Assembly: GCF_014203605.1 (NCBI RefSeq)
Contig: NZ_JACHJJ010000010.1
Location: 124,001-188,000 of the forward strand
DNA length: 64,000 nucleotides
Reading direction: 5' to 3'
Source: Thiemannella venezuelensis
GTDB taxonomy: Bacteria > Actinomycetota > Actinomycetes > Streptosporangiales > Streptosporangiaceae
The notes beneath the pieces were generated by a model that saw only the letters and a list, made by a program, of their open reading frames with translations, was not told the DNA's origin and ran no database searches. The position numbers and the translations under genes are program-made. Below are positions 43,415-51,641 of the stretch, piece by piece (position 1 is the stretch's first letter; every line of letters starts with the position of its first letter).

Positions 43415-43499
43415 CCTTCCCCGGGGCCTTCCGGCCCTCTCCGGGACCCCGTCACGAGCGGGGGCCCCGGCTTCTCACACCCCGAAAAAGGAGTGCACC

Positions 43500-44339
43500 A
43501 TGCGCAGGTTCTTCGCCGTCGCGTCCGCCGCCACCGCCCTGGCGCTGGCGCTGACCGCCTGCGGCTCGACCGAGTCCGGCACCACCGCCGCCGCCACGCC
43601 CGCCGCGGGGGAGGTGCTCAAGGTCGGCGCCACCCCGGTCCCGCACGCGGCGATCCTGAAGTTCGTCAAGGACAACCTCGCCGCCGAGCAGGGCCTGAAC
43701 CTGGAGATCGTCGAGTTCACCGACTACGTGCAGCCGAACGTCCAGCTCGACGACGGCCAGCTCGGCGCCAACTTCTTCCAGCACCGGCCGTACCTGGACG
43801 ACTTCAACGCCTCCAAGGGCACCGAGCTGACCTACGTCAAGGACGTGCACCTGGAGCCGCTGGGCCTGTACTCCAAGAAGGTCAAGGCCGTCGCCGAGCT
43901 CGCCGACGGCGCGACCGTGGCCGTGCCCAACGACGCCACCAACCTGGGCCGCGCGCTGAAGCTGCTGGCCGACAACGGCGTGGTCACCCTGAAGGAGGGC
44001 GTCGGCACCGCCGCCACCGAGCGCGACGTCACCGCCAACCCGAAGAACCTGACCTTCCAGCCGCTGGAGGCCGCCCAGCTGCCCCGCTCGCTCGAGGACG
44101 TCGACGCCGCGGTCATCAACGGCAACTACGCGATCGAGGGCGGCCTCAAGCCCGCCACCGACGCGCTGGTGCTGGAGAAGGCCGAGGGCAACCCGTACGC
44201 CAACGGCCTGGTCGTCGCCGCGGGCAAGGAGCAGGACCCGCGCGTGGCCAAGCTCGCCGCGCTGCTGACCGGTCCCGAGGTGAAGCGGTTCATCGAGCAG
44301 ACCTACAGCGGCTCCGTCATTCCGGCGAGCGGCGACTGA
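43500..44339 (+). CDS. metQ: Methionine-binding lipoprotein MetQ
   Basis: 279-residue NlpA-family binding protein. Lipobox LTAC with the acylated cysteine C21, then a two-lobe domain: VGATPVPHAAIL, FTDYVQPNVQLDDGQLGANFFQH, VPNDATNLGRALKLL and DAAVINGNYAIEGGL, all typical of D/L-methionine-binding MetQ. AAAGGAG precedes the ATG at 43500, 85 nt after metI. It completes the importer, and a hairpin follows. Confidence 0.94.
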   Translation: MRRFFAVASAATALALALTACGSTESGTTAAATPAAGEVLKVGATPVPHAAILKFVKDNLAAEQGLNLEIVEFTDYVQPNVQLDDGQLGANFFQHRPYLDDFNASKGTELTYVKDVHLEPLGLYSKKVKAVAELADGATVAVPNDATNLGRALKLLADNGVVTLKEGVGTAATERDVTANPKNLTFQPLEAAQLPRSLEDVDAAVINGNYAIEGGLKPATDALVLEKAEGNPYANGLVVAAGKEQDPRVAKLAALLTGPEVKRFIEQTYSGSVIPASGD

Positions 44340-44365
44340 GAACCGCCGGGCCACGCCGGCGAATT

Positions 44366-44392
44366 CCTGATCTTCCATTGCGGAAGATCAGG
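44366..44392 (+). terminator. Hairpin terminator of metNIQ
   Basis: CCTGATCTTCC and its exact complement (11 bp) with a 5-nt loop, 26 nt after the metQ stop. Confidence 0.65.
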
Positions 44393-44513
44393 AAAGTTCC
44401 CTTACCGGAATCGCGGCGTGGCCTGGCCCTTAAAGCGAACTGTAAGCGGGCGGCAATCGACGGGTCATACAACGGGAGCGTCAGAAAATCCTCATTCCCG
44501 AGAGGACCCCTCA

Positions 44514-45122
44514 ATGCGATTCGCCACCCGTATCCTGGTCGGCGCCGGTGCGGCCGCCCTTCTGGCGATGGGCGCCCCGGTCGCGGCAAACGCCCAGACC
44601 GCCGCTCCCGCCGCTCCCGCAACAACCGCCACAACCGCCACCAGCCCTTACTTCCACGACACCTGGGGCCCGTACTTCTCCAGCAACCACAAGGCCGAGG
44701 CCAAGGGCGAGGTCACGGTCCACAAGAACTCCTTCAAGCACTGGTACTGGAAGAAGTACTCCAAGACCGTCAAGAAGTGCTGGTGGAAGAACGGCCACAA
44801 GAAGTGCGCGTGGGTCAAGACCTGGCACAAGAAGAAGGTCTGGAAGTGGGTCCACGAGTACCCCTACACCGTCGACAGCAAGCTCATCAACCACAAGTGG
44901 TGGGGCAAGTGGAACCACCACTGCGCGTGGGAGACCTTCAAGGTCGTGAACTTCGACGACTCGGTCCACTACAAGAGCTTCAAGAACTGCAACAAGCACG
45001 CGAAGTTCTACTCGTTCAGCGGTAAGGACGCCAAGGCCATCTACGTCCAGGTGAGCCGCGGCAACCCGTCCGAGCCCAACAGCTACTTCGGTGGCTGGCA
45101 GAGCGTCTACAGCCAGGTCTGA
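44514..45122 (+). CDS. Secreted Lys/Trp/His-rich protein of unknown function
   Basis: 202-residue predicted exported protein. Signal peptide TRILVGAGAAALLAMGAPVA with cleavage near ANAQ, a short Ala/Thr/Pro linker, then a strongly basic aromatic domain (HWYWKKYSKTVKKCWWKNGH, KTWHKKKVWKWVHEYPY, KWWGKWNHHCAW). It holds four cysteines for likely disulphides. The lysines use almost only AAG and the composition is unlike its neighbours. It could bind anionic polymers such as teichoic acid, nucleic acid or peptidoglycan (inference). I do not recognise a family. GAGAGGACC precedes the ATG. Confidence 0.7.
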   Translation: MRFATRILVGAGAAALLAMGAPVAANAQTAAPAAPATTATTATSPYFHDTWGPYFSSNHKAEAKGEVTVHKNSFKHWYWKKYSKTVKKCWWKNGHKKCAWVKTWHKKKVWKWVHEYPYTVDSKLINHKWWGKWNHHCAWETFKVVNFDDSVHYKSFKNCNKHAKFYSFSGKDAKAIYVQVSRGNPSEPNSYFGGWQSVYSQV

Positions 45123-45169
45123 CCGGTTACCCGGCGGCACCCGGGCCGTCCCGGGCCGTCGTCCGAGAG

Positions 45170-45207
45170 CGGGGCCGCGACCTCTCCCGCGAGGTCGCGG
45201 CCCCGCC
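45170..45207 (+). terminator. Strong hairpin terminator
   Basis: A 16-bp perfect stem (GCGGGGCCGCGACCTC and its complement) with a 6-nt loop, 48 nt after the basic secreted protein. Confidence 0.75.
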
Positions 45208-45278
45208 GTGTGCGCGCACATATCCCGTGGTAAGCGCCTACTTCTCACCGGAGAACAAACCGAGTAGCGTTCGGTTTC

Positions 45279-46814
45279 ATGCACCCCGGAGCCATCGCAG
45301 CAATCTCCCCCGACAGGCCCGCTGTGATCATGGCGGGTTCCGGCCGGACCGTCACCTACCGCGAACTGGACGAGGAGTCCAACCGCCTGGCCCACCTGTT
45401 CCGCGCCGCCGGGCTCCGGCCGGGCGACCACATCGCCTTCATGCTGGAGAACCATCCGCTGTTCCTGGCGGTGGCCTGGGCCGCGCACCGGTCGGGCCTC
45501 TACTACACCGCGATCAGCTCGCGGCTCACGACCGACGAGCTCGCCTACATCGTCGACAACTGCGAGGCCCGGATCTTCATCTCCTCGGCCGGCCTCGCCG
45601 ACGTCGCGGGCTCCATCACCGACGCCACCCCCGGAGTCGAGCGCCGGCTCATGCTGGACGGCACCGCCCCCGGCTTCGACTCCTACGAGGAGGCGGTCGC
45701 CGCCCATCCGGCCACGCCCATCGCCGACGAGTGCCAGGGCGCCGACATGCTCTACTCCTCCGGCACCACCGGCCGCCCCAAGGGCGTCAAGCCCGCCCTC
45801 TCGGCGGCCCCGCTCGACACCCCCGGCCCGCTGCTCCAGCTCATCCAGTTCCTCTTCGCGCCCTCGGCCGAGAGCGTCTACCTCTCCCCGGCGCCGCTGT
45901 ACCACGCCGCGCCGCTGCGCTACTGCATGAGCTTCCAGCGGCTCGGCGCGACCATCGTGGTGATGGAGAGGTTCGACCCCGAGCAGGCGCTCGCGCTCAT
46001 CGAGAAGTACGGCGTCACGCACTCGCAGTGGGTGCCGACCATGTTCATCAAGATGCTCAAGCTGCCCGAGGAGACCCGCGCCCGCTACGACCTGTCGTCG
46101 CTGGCGTGCGCGATCCACGCCGCCGCGCCCTGCCCGGTGCCGGTCAAGGAGCAGATGATCGACTGGTGGGGCCCGATCATCCACGAGTACTACGCGGGGA
46201 CCGAGGGCAACGGCTTCCTCTACGTCGGCTCGGAGGACTGGCTCAAGCACAGGGGCACGGTCGGCCGCCCGCTCCTGGGCGTCGTGCACATCTGCGACGA
46301 GGACGGCGCCGAGCTGCCGCCGGGCGAGCACGGCACGGTCTACTTCTCCGACGGGCCCACGTTCGTCTACCACGGCGACGAGGACAAGACGAAGGCCTCC
46401 CGGGACCCGCGGGGCCGGGGCTGGACGACCCTGGGCGACATCGGCTACGTGGACGAGGACGGCTTCCTCTACCTCACCGACCGCCGCTCCTACATGATCA
46501 TCTCCGGTGGGGTGAACATCTACCCCCAGGAGGCCGAGAACGTGCTGGCGATCCACCCGAAGGTGGCCGACGTGGCGGTCTTCGGCGTCCCGGACGAGGA
46601 GATGGGCGAGCAGGTCAAGGCCGTCGTCCAGCCGCTCTCCATGGAGGAGGCCGGCCCGGCGCTGGAGGCCGAGCTGATCGAGTACTGCCGCGCCCGGCTG
46701 GCGCCGTACAAGTGCCCGAAGTCGGTCGACTTCCGGGAGGAACTGCCCCGCCACCCCACCGGCAAGCTGTACAAGCGGCTGCTCCGCGACGAGTACTGGC
46801 CCGCGAAACCATGA
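45279..46814 (+). CDS. Acyl-CoA synthetase (AMP-binding, FadD-like)
   Basis: 511-residue adenylate-forming enzyme. P-loop YSSGTTGRPKGVK near 164-176, the adenine motif EYYAGTEGNGF, hinge LGDIGYVDEDGFLYLTDRRS and the C-terminal catalytic lysine in PTGKLYKRLL. It activates a carboxylic acid with ATP, then transfers it to CoA. The sequence resembles the actinobacterial FadD4-type group, but the chain length is unknown. TAGCGT 8 nt before the ATG suggests a leaderless start; no ribosome-binding site is visible. Confidence 0.9.
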   Translation: MHPGAIAAISPDRPAVIMAGSGRTVTYRELDEESNRLAHLFRAAGLRPGDHIAFMLENHPLFLAVAWAAHRSGLYYTAISSRLTTDELAYIVDNCEARIFISSAGLADVAGSITDATPGVERRLMLDGTAPGFDSYEEAVAAHPATPIADECQGADMLYSSGTTGRPKGVKPALSAAPLDTPGPLLQLIQFLFAPSAESVYLSPAPLYHAAPLRYCMSFQRLGATIVVMERFDPEQALALIEKYGVTHSQWVPTMFIKMLKLPEETRARYDLSSLACAIHAAAPCPVPVKEQMIDWWGPIIHEYYAGTEGNGFLYVGSEDWLKHRGTVGRPLLGVVHICDEDGAELPPGEHGTVYFSDGPTFVYHGDEDKTKASRDPRGRGWTTLGDIGYVDEDGFLYLTDRRSYMIISGGVNIYPQEAENVLAIHPKVADVAVFGVPDEEMGEQVKAVVQPLSMEEAGPALEAELIEYCRARLAPYKCPKSVDFREELPRHPTGKLYKRLLRDEYWPAKP

Positions 46815-46842
46815 TTTTTCGGTTTCCGTACGGCGTGCGCCC

Positions 46843-46883
46843 CGCCCCCTGACCACGGCTGATAAAGCCGCCGTCAGGGGGCG
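46843..46883 (+). terminator. Hairpin terminator
   Basis: CGCCCCCTGAC and its complement (11 bp) enclose a smaller CGGC/GCCG stem with a TGATAAA loop, 28 nt after the synthetase stop. Confidence 0.6.
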
Positions 46884-46902
46884 CGGATCACCGAGATCAT
46901 CC

Positions 46903-46918
46903 TCTTAAGCGGTTCTTA
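46903..46918 (+). promoter_or_regulatory. 11-bp-spaced direct repeat, candidate response-regulator site
   Basis: TCTTA occurs at 46903 and 46914, exactly one helical turn apart, about 85 nt upstream of the HtrA start. OmpR/PhoB-type regulators bind such direct repeats and often control htrA genes. This is a weak call from spacing alone. Confidence 0.3.
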
Positions 46919-47003
46919 CACCGGACCCGGCATCGTGGATGTCACCGGAGGAACCGGTCGTCACCGTGGCGTCCACGGGTGGACGTAGCACATGGGGGAT
47001 GAC

Positions 47004-48473
47004 ATGAACGACAACAAGGACGAGCACGGCACGACTCCGGCACAGGGCGCCACCTCGGGGGAGGGGGCCTACGGCAACGAGGGCTGGACCCAGTTCGGCG
47101 CGACGCCGCCCCGCGCGGGCGGCTTCCGCGCCGGCCAGGACTCCGGTCAGGAGCAGACGCAGGTCCACCCCGTCCCGGACCAGGCCGCCGGGCGGCACAC
47201 GGCCGAGCAGCCGGTCTTCGAGCGGCCCGCCGAGCCGGTCGCGGCGCCCCCGGCCGGGCACGCCGCCGGACCGCTCCCCACTGCGCCCATCGCGCCGGCT
47301 GCGCCCACTGTGTCGGCTGCGCCCACTGTGCCCACTGTGCCCGCCGCGCCCATCGTGCCCGCCCAGCGCACGCGGCTGAGCGCCGCGCAGAAGCTGGGCG
47401 CCGGGCTCGCGCTGGCCGCCATGGCCGTGGGCGGCGGAGTCGTGGGGGCCTTCACCGCCACCGCCTTCGACGGCGGCACCCCGGTCGCCTCCTCCGTCCC
47501 GGTGGCCCGCCCGGTGGGCGACAACGCCACGGTCGCCGACGTCGCCGAGGCCGTCCAGCCCTCGGTCGTCTCGATCGAGGTCAAGAGCGGCCAGGGCGGC
47601 AGCGAGGGCTCCGGGGTGATCCTCACCGAGGACGGCATGATCCTCACCAACAACCACGTGGTGGACTCCGCGGCCCAGGGCGGCCAGCTGACCGTCAAGT
47701 TCAGCGACGGCAAGACCGCCACCGCCAGGCTGGTCGGCACCGACCCGGCCACCGACCTCGCCGTCATCAAGGCCGAGAACGTCTCCGGCCTCACCAAGGC
47801 CTCGCTCGGCGACAGCGACCAGATCAAGGTCGGCGACTCCGTGCTCGCCATCGGCAGCCCGCTCGGCCTGTCCGGCTCGGTCAGCGCCGGGATCGTCAGC
47901 GCGCTCGACCGCACCCTGAACGTGGGCGGCGAGCGGCGGCAGCAGCTCCCGCCCGGCTGGGGCGGCGAGCAGCAGGGCGGGAGCACGGCCACCACCATCG
48001 GCGGGGCCATCCAGACCGATGCGGCGATCAACCCCGGCAACTCCGGCGGCGCGCTGGTCAACACCCAGGGACAGGTGATCGGCATCAACACCGCCATCGC
48101 CACCAACGGCGGCGAGGGCAACATCGGGGTGGGCTTCGCCATCCCGGTCAACACGGCCAAGCACGTCGCCCAGCAGCTCATCGACACCGGCAAGGTCACC
48201 CACGCCTTCCTCGGCGTGAGCATGGCCGACGCCATCGGCGACGCGGGCGGCGCCATGGTCCAGCAGGTCACCGAGGGCAGCCCCGCCGCGCAGGCCGGCC
48301 TCAAGCAGGGCGACCTGATCACCAAGATCGGCGACACCGCGGTCGAGGGCTCCTCCACCGTGGTCGGCGCGATCCGCGGCCTCAAGCCGGGCGACAGGAT
48401 CGTCATCACCTACGTCCGCGACGGCCGGACCCAGACCGTCACCGCGACCCTCGTCGAGAAGACCGGCGAGTAG
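47004..48473 (+). CDS. Membrane-anchored HtrA/DegP-type serine protease with PDZ domain
   Basis: 489-residue protease. A disordered cytoplasmic N-terminus about 120 residues long contains an Ala/Pro/Val/Thr repeat (APTVSAAPTVPTVPAAP). One membrane helix follows (LGAGLALAAMAVGGGVVGAF), then a trypsin-like domain with catalytic His (LTNNHVVD), Asp (ATDLAVIK) and Ser (NPGNSGGAL). A C-terminal PDZ domain follows (AGLKQGDLITKIGD). It acts outside the membrane in protein quality control. GGGGGA sits just before the ATG at 47004, favouring it over the ATG at 46992. Confidence 0.92.
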   Translation: MNDNKDEHGTTPAQGATSGEGAYGNEGWTQFGATPPRAGGFRAGQDSGQEQTQVHPVPDQAAGRHTAEQPVFERPAEPVAAPPAGHAAGPLPTAPIAPAAPTVSAAPTVPTVPAAPIVPAQRTRLSAAQKLGAGLALAAMAVGGGVVGAFTATAFDGGTPVASSVPVARPVGDNATVADVAEAVQPSVVSIEVKSGQGGSEGSGVILTEDGMILTNNHVVDSAAQGGQLTVKFSDGKTATARLVGTDPATDLAVIKAENVSGLTKASLGDSDQIKVGDSVLAIGSPLGLSGSVSAGIVSALDRTLNVGGERRQQLPPGWGGEQQGGSTATTIGGAIQTDAAINPGNSGGALVNTQGQVIGINTAIATNGGEGNIGVGFAIPVNTAKHVAQQLIDTGKVTHAFLGVSMADAIGDAGGAMVQQVTEGSPAAQAGLKQGDLITKIGDTAVEGSSTVVGAIRGLKPGDRIVITYVRDGRTQTVTATLVEKTGE

Positions 48474-48500
48474 TCCCCGGCGCCGGGGGCGGGAAGACCT

Positions 48501-48596
48501 GCGAGCGGTCTCCCGGGCATCGGGAAGCCCGGGAGACCGCTCGCGGAGGGCGGGGGCGCCGTCCGGACCGCTGCGGGGTCCGGACGGCGCCCCCGC
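48501..48596. terminator. Two large tandem hairpins, bidirectional terminator
   Basis: Perfect stems of 18 bp (48501-48518 with 48527-48544) and 20 bp (48550-48569 with 48577-48596) lie between the convergent protease and ABC permease genes. One probably serves each direction. Confidence 0.75.
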
Positions 48597-48635
48597 CTGA
48601 ACGTCTCGTCGGGGGAGGCGTCTCCGGGCGGACCC

Positions 48636-49373
48636 TCAGCGGAAGCGGTTGCCCTCGTCGCGGCGGTAGGCCCACGCGGCAAGGGCCCCGGCGGCCGCCG
48701 TCCAGACGCCGAACATGACCAGGGGCAGCGTGCCGGGGGTGCCGTGGCCGATCGCCGCCCAGACCAGCTCGACCGCGCCCCGGCTGGGCAGGAAGGGCGC
48801 GACCGCGTCGATGAACGCCGGGGCGTCCACCGGGTTCGTCAGCAGGCCGCCGCCCACCGCCATCGGGAACAGGGTGAGCTGCACCACCGCGATCGCGGCC
48901 TTGGACGGCAGCGCGTAGCCGATGAACAGCCCCAGGAGCTGGAACGGGACCGACGCGACCAGCAGGGCGCCCAGGCCGAGCAGCAGCCGGACCGGTGTCA
49001 CGGTGGCCTCGGTGAGCAGCGCGGAGACGAGCAGCACCGGCACGACCCCGATGAGGGTCATGGCCACCGCGTTGAGGATCCGGCCGCCCAGCCTCGGCCA
49101 CGGCCCGGCGGGCAGGGTGCGGGTGTACGGGTCCCAGGGCTGGGCGCGGTCCTCGGCGACGCCCAGGCCGTGGGTGAAAAGGCCGCTGGACATCACCGCG
49201 AAGATCATCATGGACGCGGTGGCCATCGTCGCGCCGACGGGGTGGTCCCCGGCGAAGGGCACCACGAAGAAGAGCATCGAGGCGGCGGGGAAGAAACCGT
49301 TGCCGATCACCGCGATGGGCACGCGGACGGTCTCCAGGAACTGGTACCGGGCATGGGTGAGAAGAAGGGACAT
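48636..49373 (-). CDS. ABC-2 type transporter permease
   Basis: 245-residue membrane protein with six helices (ABC2_membrane type), for example FFPAASMLFFVVPFAG and FQLLGLFIGYALPS, and the conserved FLPSRGAVELVWAAI near the end. It forms an exporter with the ATPase encoded 68 nt upstream on the same strand. The ATG at 49373 is chosen from the family-typical MSLLLTHARYQFLETVR start; longer upstream frames are not supported. Substrate unknown, often a drug, lipid or peptide. Confidence 0.87.
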   Translation of the reverse strand: MSLLLTHARYQFLETVRVPIAVIGNGFFPAASMLFFVVPFAGDHPVGATMATASMMIFAVMSSGLFTHGLGVAEDRAQPWDPYTRTLPAGPWPRLGGRILNAVAMTLIGVVPVLLVSALLTEATVTPVRLLLGLGALLVASVPFQLLGLFIGYALPSKAAIAVVQLTLFPMAVGGGLLTNPVDAPAFIDAVAPFLPSRGAVELVWAAIGHGTPGTLPLVMFGVWTAAAGALAAWAYRRDEGNRFR

Positions 49374-49441
49374 GGGGGCGGTCCTCTCGTGCGGGTGGGC
49401 GGCCGGGAGACCGGGCCGTACGGCGGTGCGCGGGCCGCGCG

Positions 49442-50434
49442 TCAGGCGGCCGGGGACTCGCGGGCGGTGATGGTCAGGAAGGCCTCCTCCAGCGAGGTGG
49501 GGCGGACCTCCAGGCCGGAGAAGCGGGCCTCGGCCCGGACCAGCGCCCGGACCAGGGCGTCGGCGTCGGAGGTGAGCAGGTGGATCCGGTCCCCGTCGCG
49601 CTCGGTGCCGAGCACGCCGGGCAGGTCGGGAAGGTCGTCGGCGGTCATGGTGACCCGGCGGACGCCCGCGATGTCCCGGACCTCCGCCGTGCTGCCGTCG
49701 GCGAGCACCCGGCCTCGGCCGATGACCACGACCCGCTCGGCGAGCGCCTCGACCTCCTCCAGGTAGTGGCTGGTCAGCACCACGGTGCCGCCTTCGGCGT
49801 GGAAGTGCCGGATGGCCTCCCACAACGACCGCCGCGCCTCGACGTCCAGGCCCGTGGTCGGCTCGTCCAGGAAGACCATCCGCGGATCGCCGACGAACGC
49901 CAGCGCCACCGCGAGCCGCCGCTTCTGCCCGCCGGACAGCCCGCCGATCTGGCGGCGCTCCAGCCCGGACAGGCCGAACCGCTCCAGCAGCGCCCCGCGC
50001 TCCACGCTCCGCGGGAAGTGCGCGGCGACGAAGTCCACGACCTCGCGGACCCGCAGCGTCGGCGGGAGGCCGGTCTCCTGCGGGGTGACGCCGATGCTCA
50101 GCCGCCGCGCGGGGTCGGCGGGGGAGCCGCCGAGCAGTTCGACCCGGCCGGAGCTCGGCCTGCGCAGCCCGACGAACAGGTTGATCAGGGTGGACTTGCC
50201 GGCGCCGTTCGGGCCGAGCAGGCCGACCAGCTCGCCGGAGCGGATGTCGAGGGAGAGCTCGTCCAGCGCCAGGACGTCCCCGTAGCGCCGGCTGACGCCG
50301 ACGGCGCGCGCCAGCGTCTCCGGCCCGGCCTCCGCTCCCGCCGCGGGAGTCCGGGCCGCCGCCGGCCGCGCGCTGTCTCCGGCCCCGGGGGTCTCCGCCG
50401 GAGCGGTGATCGGTGCCGCTGTGGATTCCGTCAT
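49442..50434 (-). CDS. ABC transporter ATP-binding protein (DrrA-like exporter ATPase)
   Basis: 330-residue ATPase. An Ala/Pro-rich N-terminal extension of about 40 residues comes first. Walker A is GPNGAGKST near 75-83, the Q-loop is TPQETGLPP, signature LSGGQKRRL, Walker B MVFLDEPTTGLD, and SHYLEEVEAL. A C-terminal region ends RPTSLEEAFLTIT, typical of the DrrA/CcmA export group. Works with the ABC-2 permease downstream. Confidence 0.9.
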   Translation of the reverse strand: MTESTAAPITAPAETPGAGDSARPAAARTPAAGAEAGPETLARAVGVSRRYGDVLALDELSLDIRSGELVGLLGPNGAGKSTLINLFVGLRRPSSGRVELLGGSPADPARRLSIGVTPQETGLPPTLRVREVVDFVAAHFPRSVERGALLERFGLSGLERRQIGGLSGGQKRRLAVALAFVGDPRMVFLDEPTTGLDVEARRSLWEAIRHFHAEGGTVVLTSHYLEEVEALAERVVVIGRGRVLADGSTAEVRDIAGVRRVTMTADDLPDLPGVLGTERDGDRIHLLTSDADALVRALVRAEARFSGLEVRPTSLEEAFLTITARESPAA

Positions 50435-50458
50435 CGGAAGGGCCTCTCTCTGAGGGGG

Positions 50459-50779
50459 TCAGGTGACGCCGGACGCAGGCGGCACCGAGGTGTCCAGCAG
50501 CCCGCGGATCGCCGCGGTGTAGTCCTCGAACGCGACGCGCCCCCGGCGGGTGAGGGCCACATAGGTGACAGGGGTGCGCCCCCTGTGGGTCTTGGTGATC
50601 TCCACGTATCCGGCCTCCTCCAGCTTGCTCAGGTGCACCGAGAGGTTTCCCGCCGTCATGCCGAGGAGGTCCTTCAGGCCGGGGAAGGCGATCCGGTCGC
50701 CCTCCGGCAGGGTGTTGAGAGTGACGACCACCCGCAGCCGGGCCTGCGCGTGGATCACCGGGTCGAGCTCGGGCGTCAT
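50459..50779 (-). CDS. Small winged-helix transcriptional regulator
   Basis: 106-residue regulator of the HTH_34/MarR-ArsR-like type. FPGLKDLLGMTAGNLSVHLSKLEEAGYVEI holds the recognition helix, followed by the wing (GRTPVTYVALTRRG). Such single-domain regulators commonly sit with ABC-2 exporters. Its start overlaps the stop of the upstream membrane gene by 4 nt, and the ATPase follows 24 nt later, so all four genes form one operon. Confidence 0.87.
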   Translation of the reverse strand: MTPELDPVIHAQARLRVVVTLNTLPEGDRIAFPGLKDLLGMTAGNLSVHLSKLEEAGYVEITKTHRGRTPVTYVALTRRGRVAFEDYTAAIRGLLDTSVPPASGVT

Positions 50780-51402
50780 GCGCGCATCCTCCGGCGGAGC
50801 ACGAGCCCGGCGACGACGGACCCGCCCCCCGCGCCCACCGACATCAGCAGGGCGTGCCAGCCCGGTCCGGCGGCGGTGCCGACCGCGTTGAGCACGGCCA
50901 GCCCCGCGCCGAGGACGAACATCGGCCGGACGAGCCAGATGGCTCCGCCCGCCATGTAGAGGACGGCGACCACCATCATCGAAAGGCTCGCCCAGAGCAG
51001 GTTCCGCTCAGACCCGGGAAGGAGCTGGCCGAAACGGACGGCGATCATCCACATGGCGAAGAAGCCGAAGCCCCAGGCGAAGCCGTACATCATGCCGCGC
51101 TCCTGGGACACGCCGCGCACCGGACTGCGCAGCTGCCACATCGTCATCGCGCTGATCAGCATGGCCATCGCCATCAGCCCGAACAGCAGCGCCAGCGCGA
51201 CGCCGAGGGGGACCGGCGCGTACGGCGTGCCGGACAGGCCGTGGTGGAGGAAGAGCACGCCGAACCCGACGAACCAGGCGACACCCCACGCCAGGTAGTG
51301 CGGCACCGGGTCGGGCATGAGCCGGTGCGCCGCTGTGGCGCCCTGCTGCTCGATCAGCCGGAGCGTCTCCTCCGGGCTCAGCACCCGCTCGTCGTCGTCC
51401 AC
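50776..51402 (-). CDS. Six-helix membrane protein, first gene of the exporter operon
   Basis: 208-residue membrane protein with a soluble N-terminus (DDDERVLSPEETLRLIEQQ) and about six helices (HYLAWGVAWFVGFGVLF, ALALLFGLMAMAMLISA, and so on). I do not recognise a named family. The GTG at 51402 follows AAGGGGG. It is translationally coupled to the regulator gene, so it may sense or modulate the exporter system. Confidence 0.7.
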   Translation of the reverse strand: MDDDERVLSPEETLRLIEQQGATAAHRLMPDPVPHYLAWGVAWFVGFGVLFLHHGLSGTPYAPVPLGVALALLFGLMAMAMLISAMTMWQLRSPVRGVSQERGMMYGFAWGFGFFAMWMIAVRFGQLLPGSERNLLWASLSMMVVAVLYMAGGAIWLVRPMFVLGAGLAVLNAVGTAAGPGWHALLMSVGAGGGSVVAGLVLRRRMRA

Positions 51403-51445
51403 GCGACCCCCTTGGGAGCTCAAAGCAGTTTGTGTCGCAAACCAT

Positions 51446-51466
51446 GTGGTTTGAACTGTAAACCAC
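51446..51466. promoter_or_regulatory. Inverted repeat upstream of the exporter operon, candidate operator
   Basis: GTGGTTT and its complement AAACCAC are separated by 7 bp, 44 bp upstream of the GTG at 51402. An extra AAACCA at 51439-51444 adds a third half-site. The region is AT-rich relative to its surroundings. The small winged-helix regulator of the operon is the natural candidate binder. Confidence 0.5.
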
Positions 51467-51641
51467 ACTGTGCTTCCAACTCAACCCCCGGGCCGGCCGG
51501 CACCCGGATCGCCGACACGCAGCCCGCCGCCGTTCCCGCTCCCGGCCCGGAGCCGGTGGGCGCCGTCTGCGCGCTGCGCCGGCACCCGGCGGCGGGAGTC
51601 CTGCTCGGCCGCCCGTCCCCTCCGCCGCGGCCGCCGCGGGG

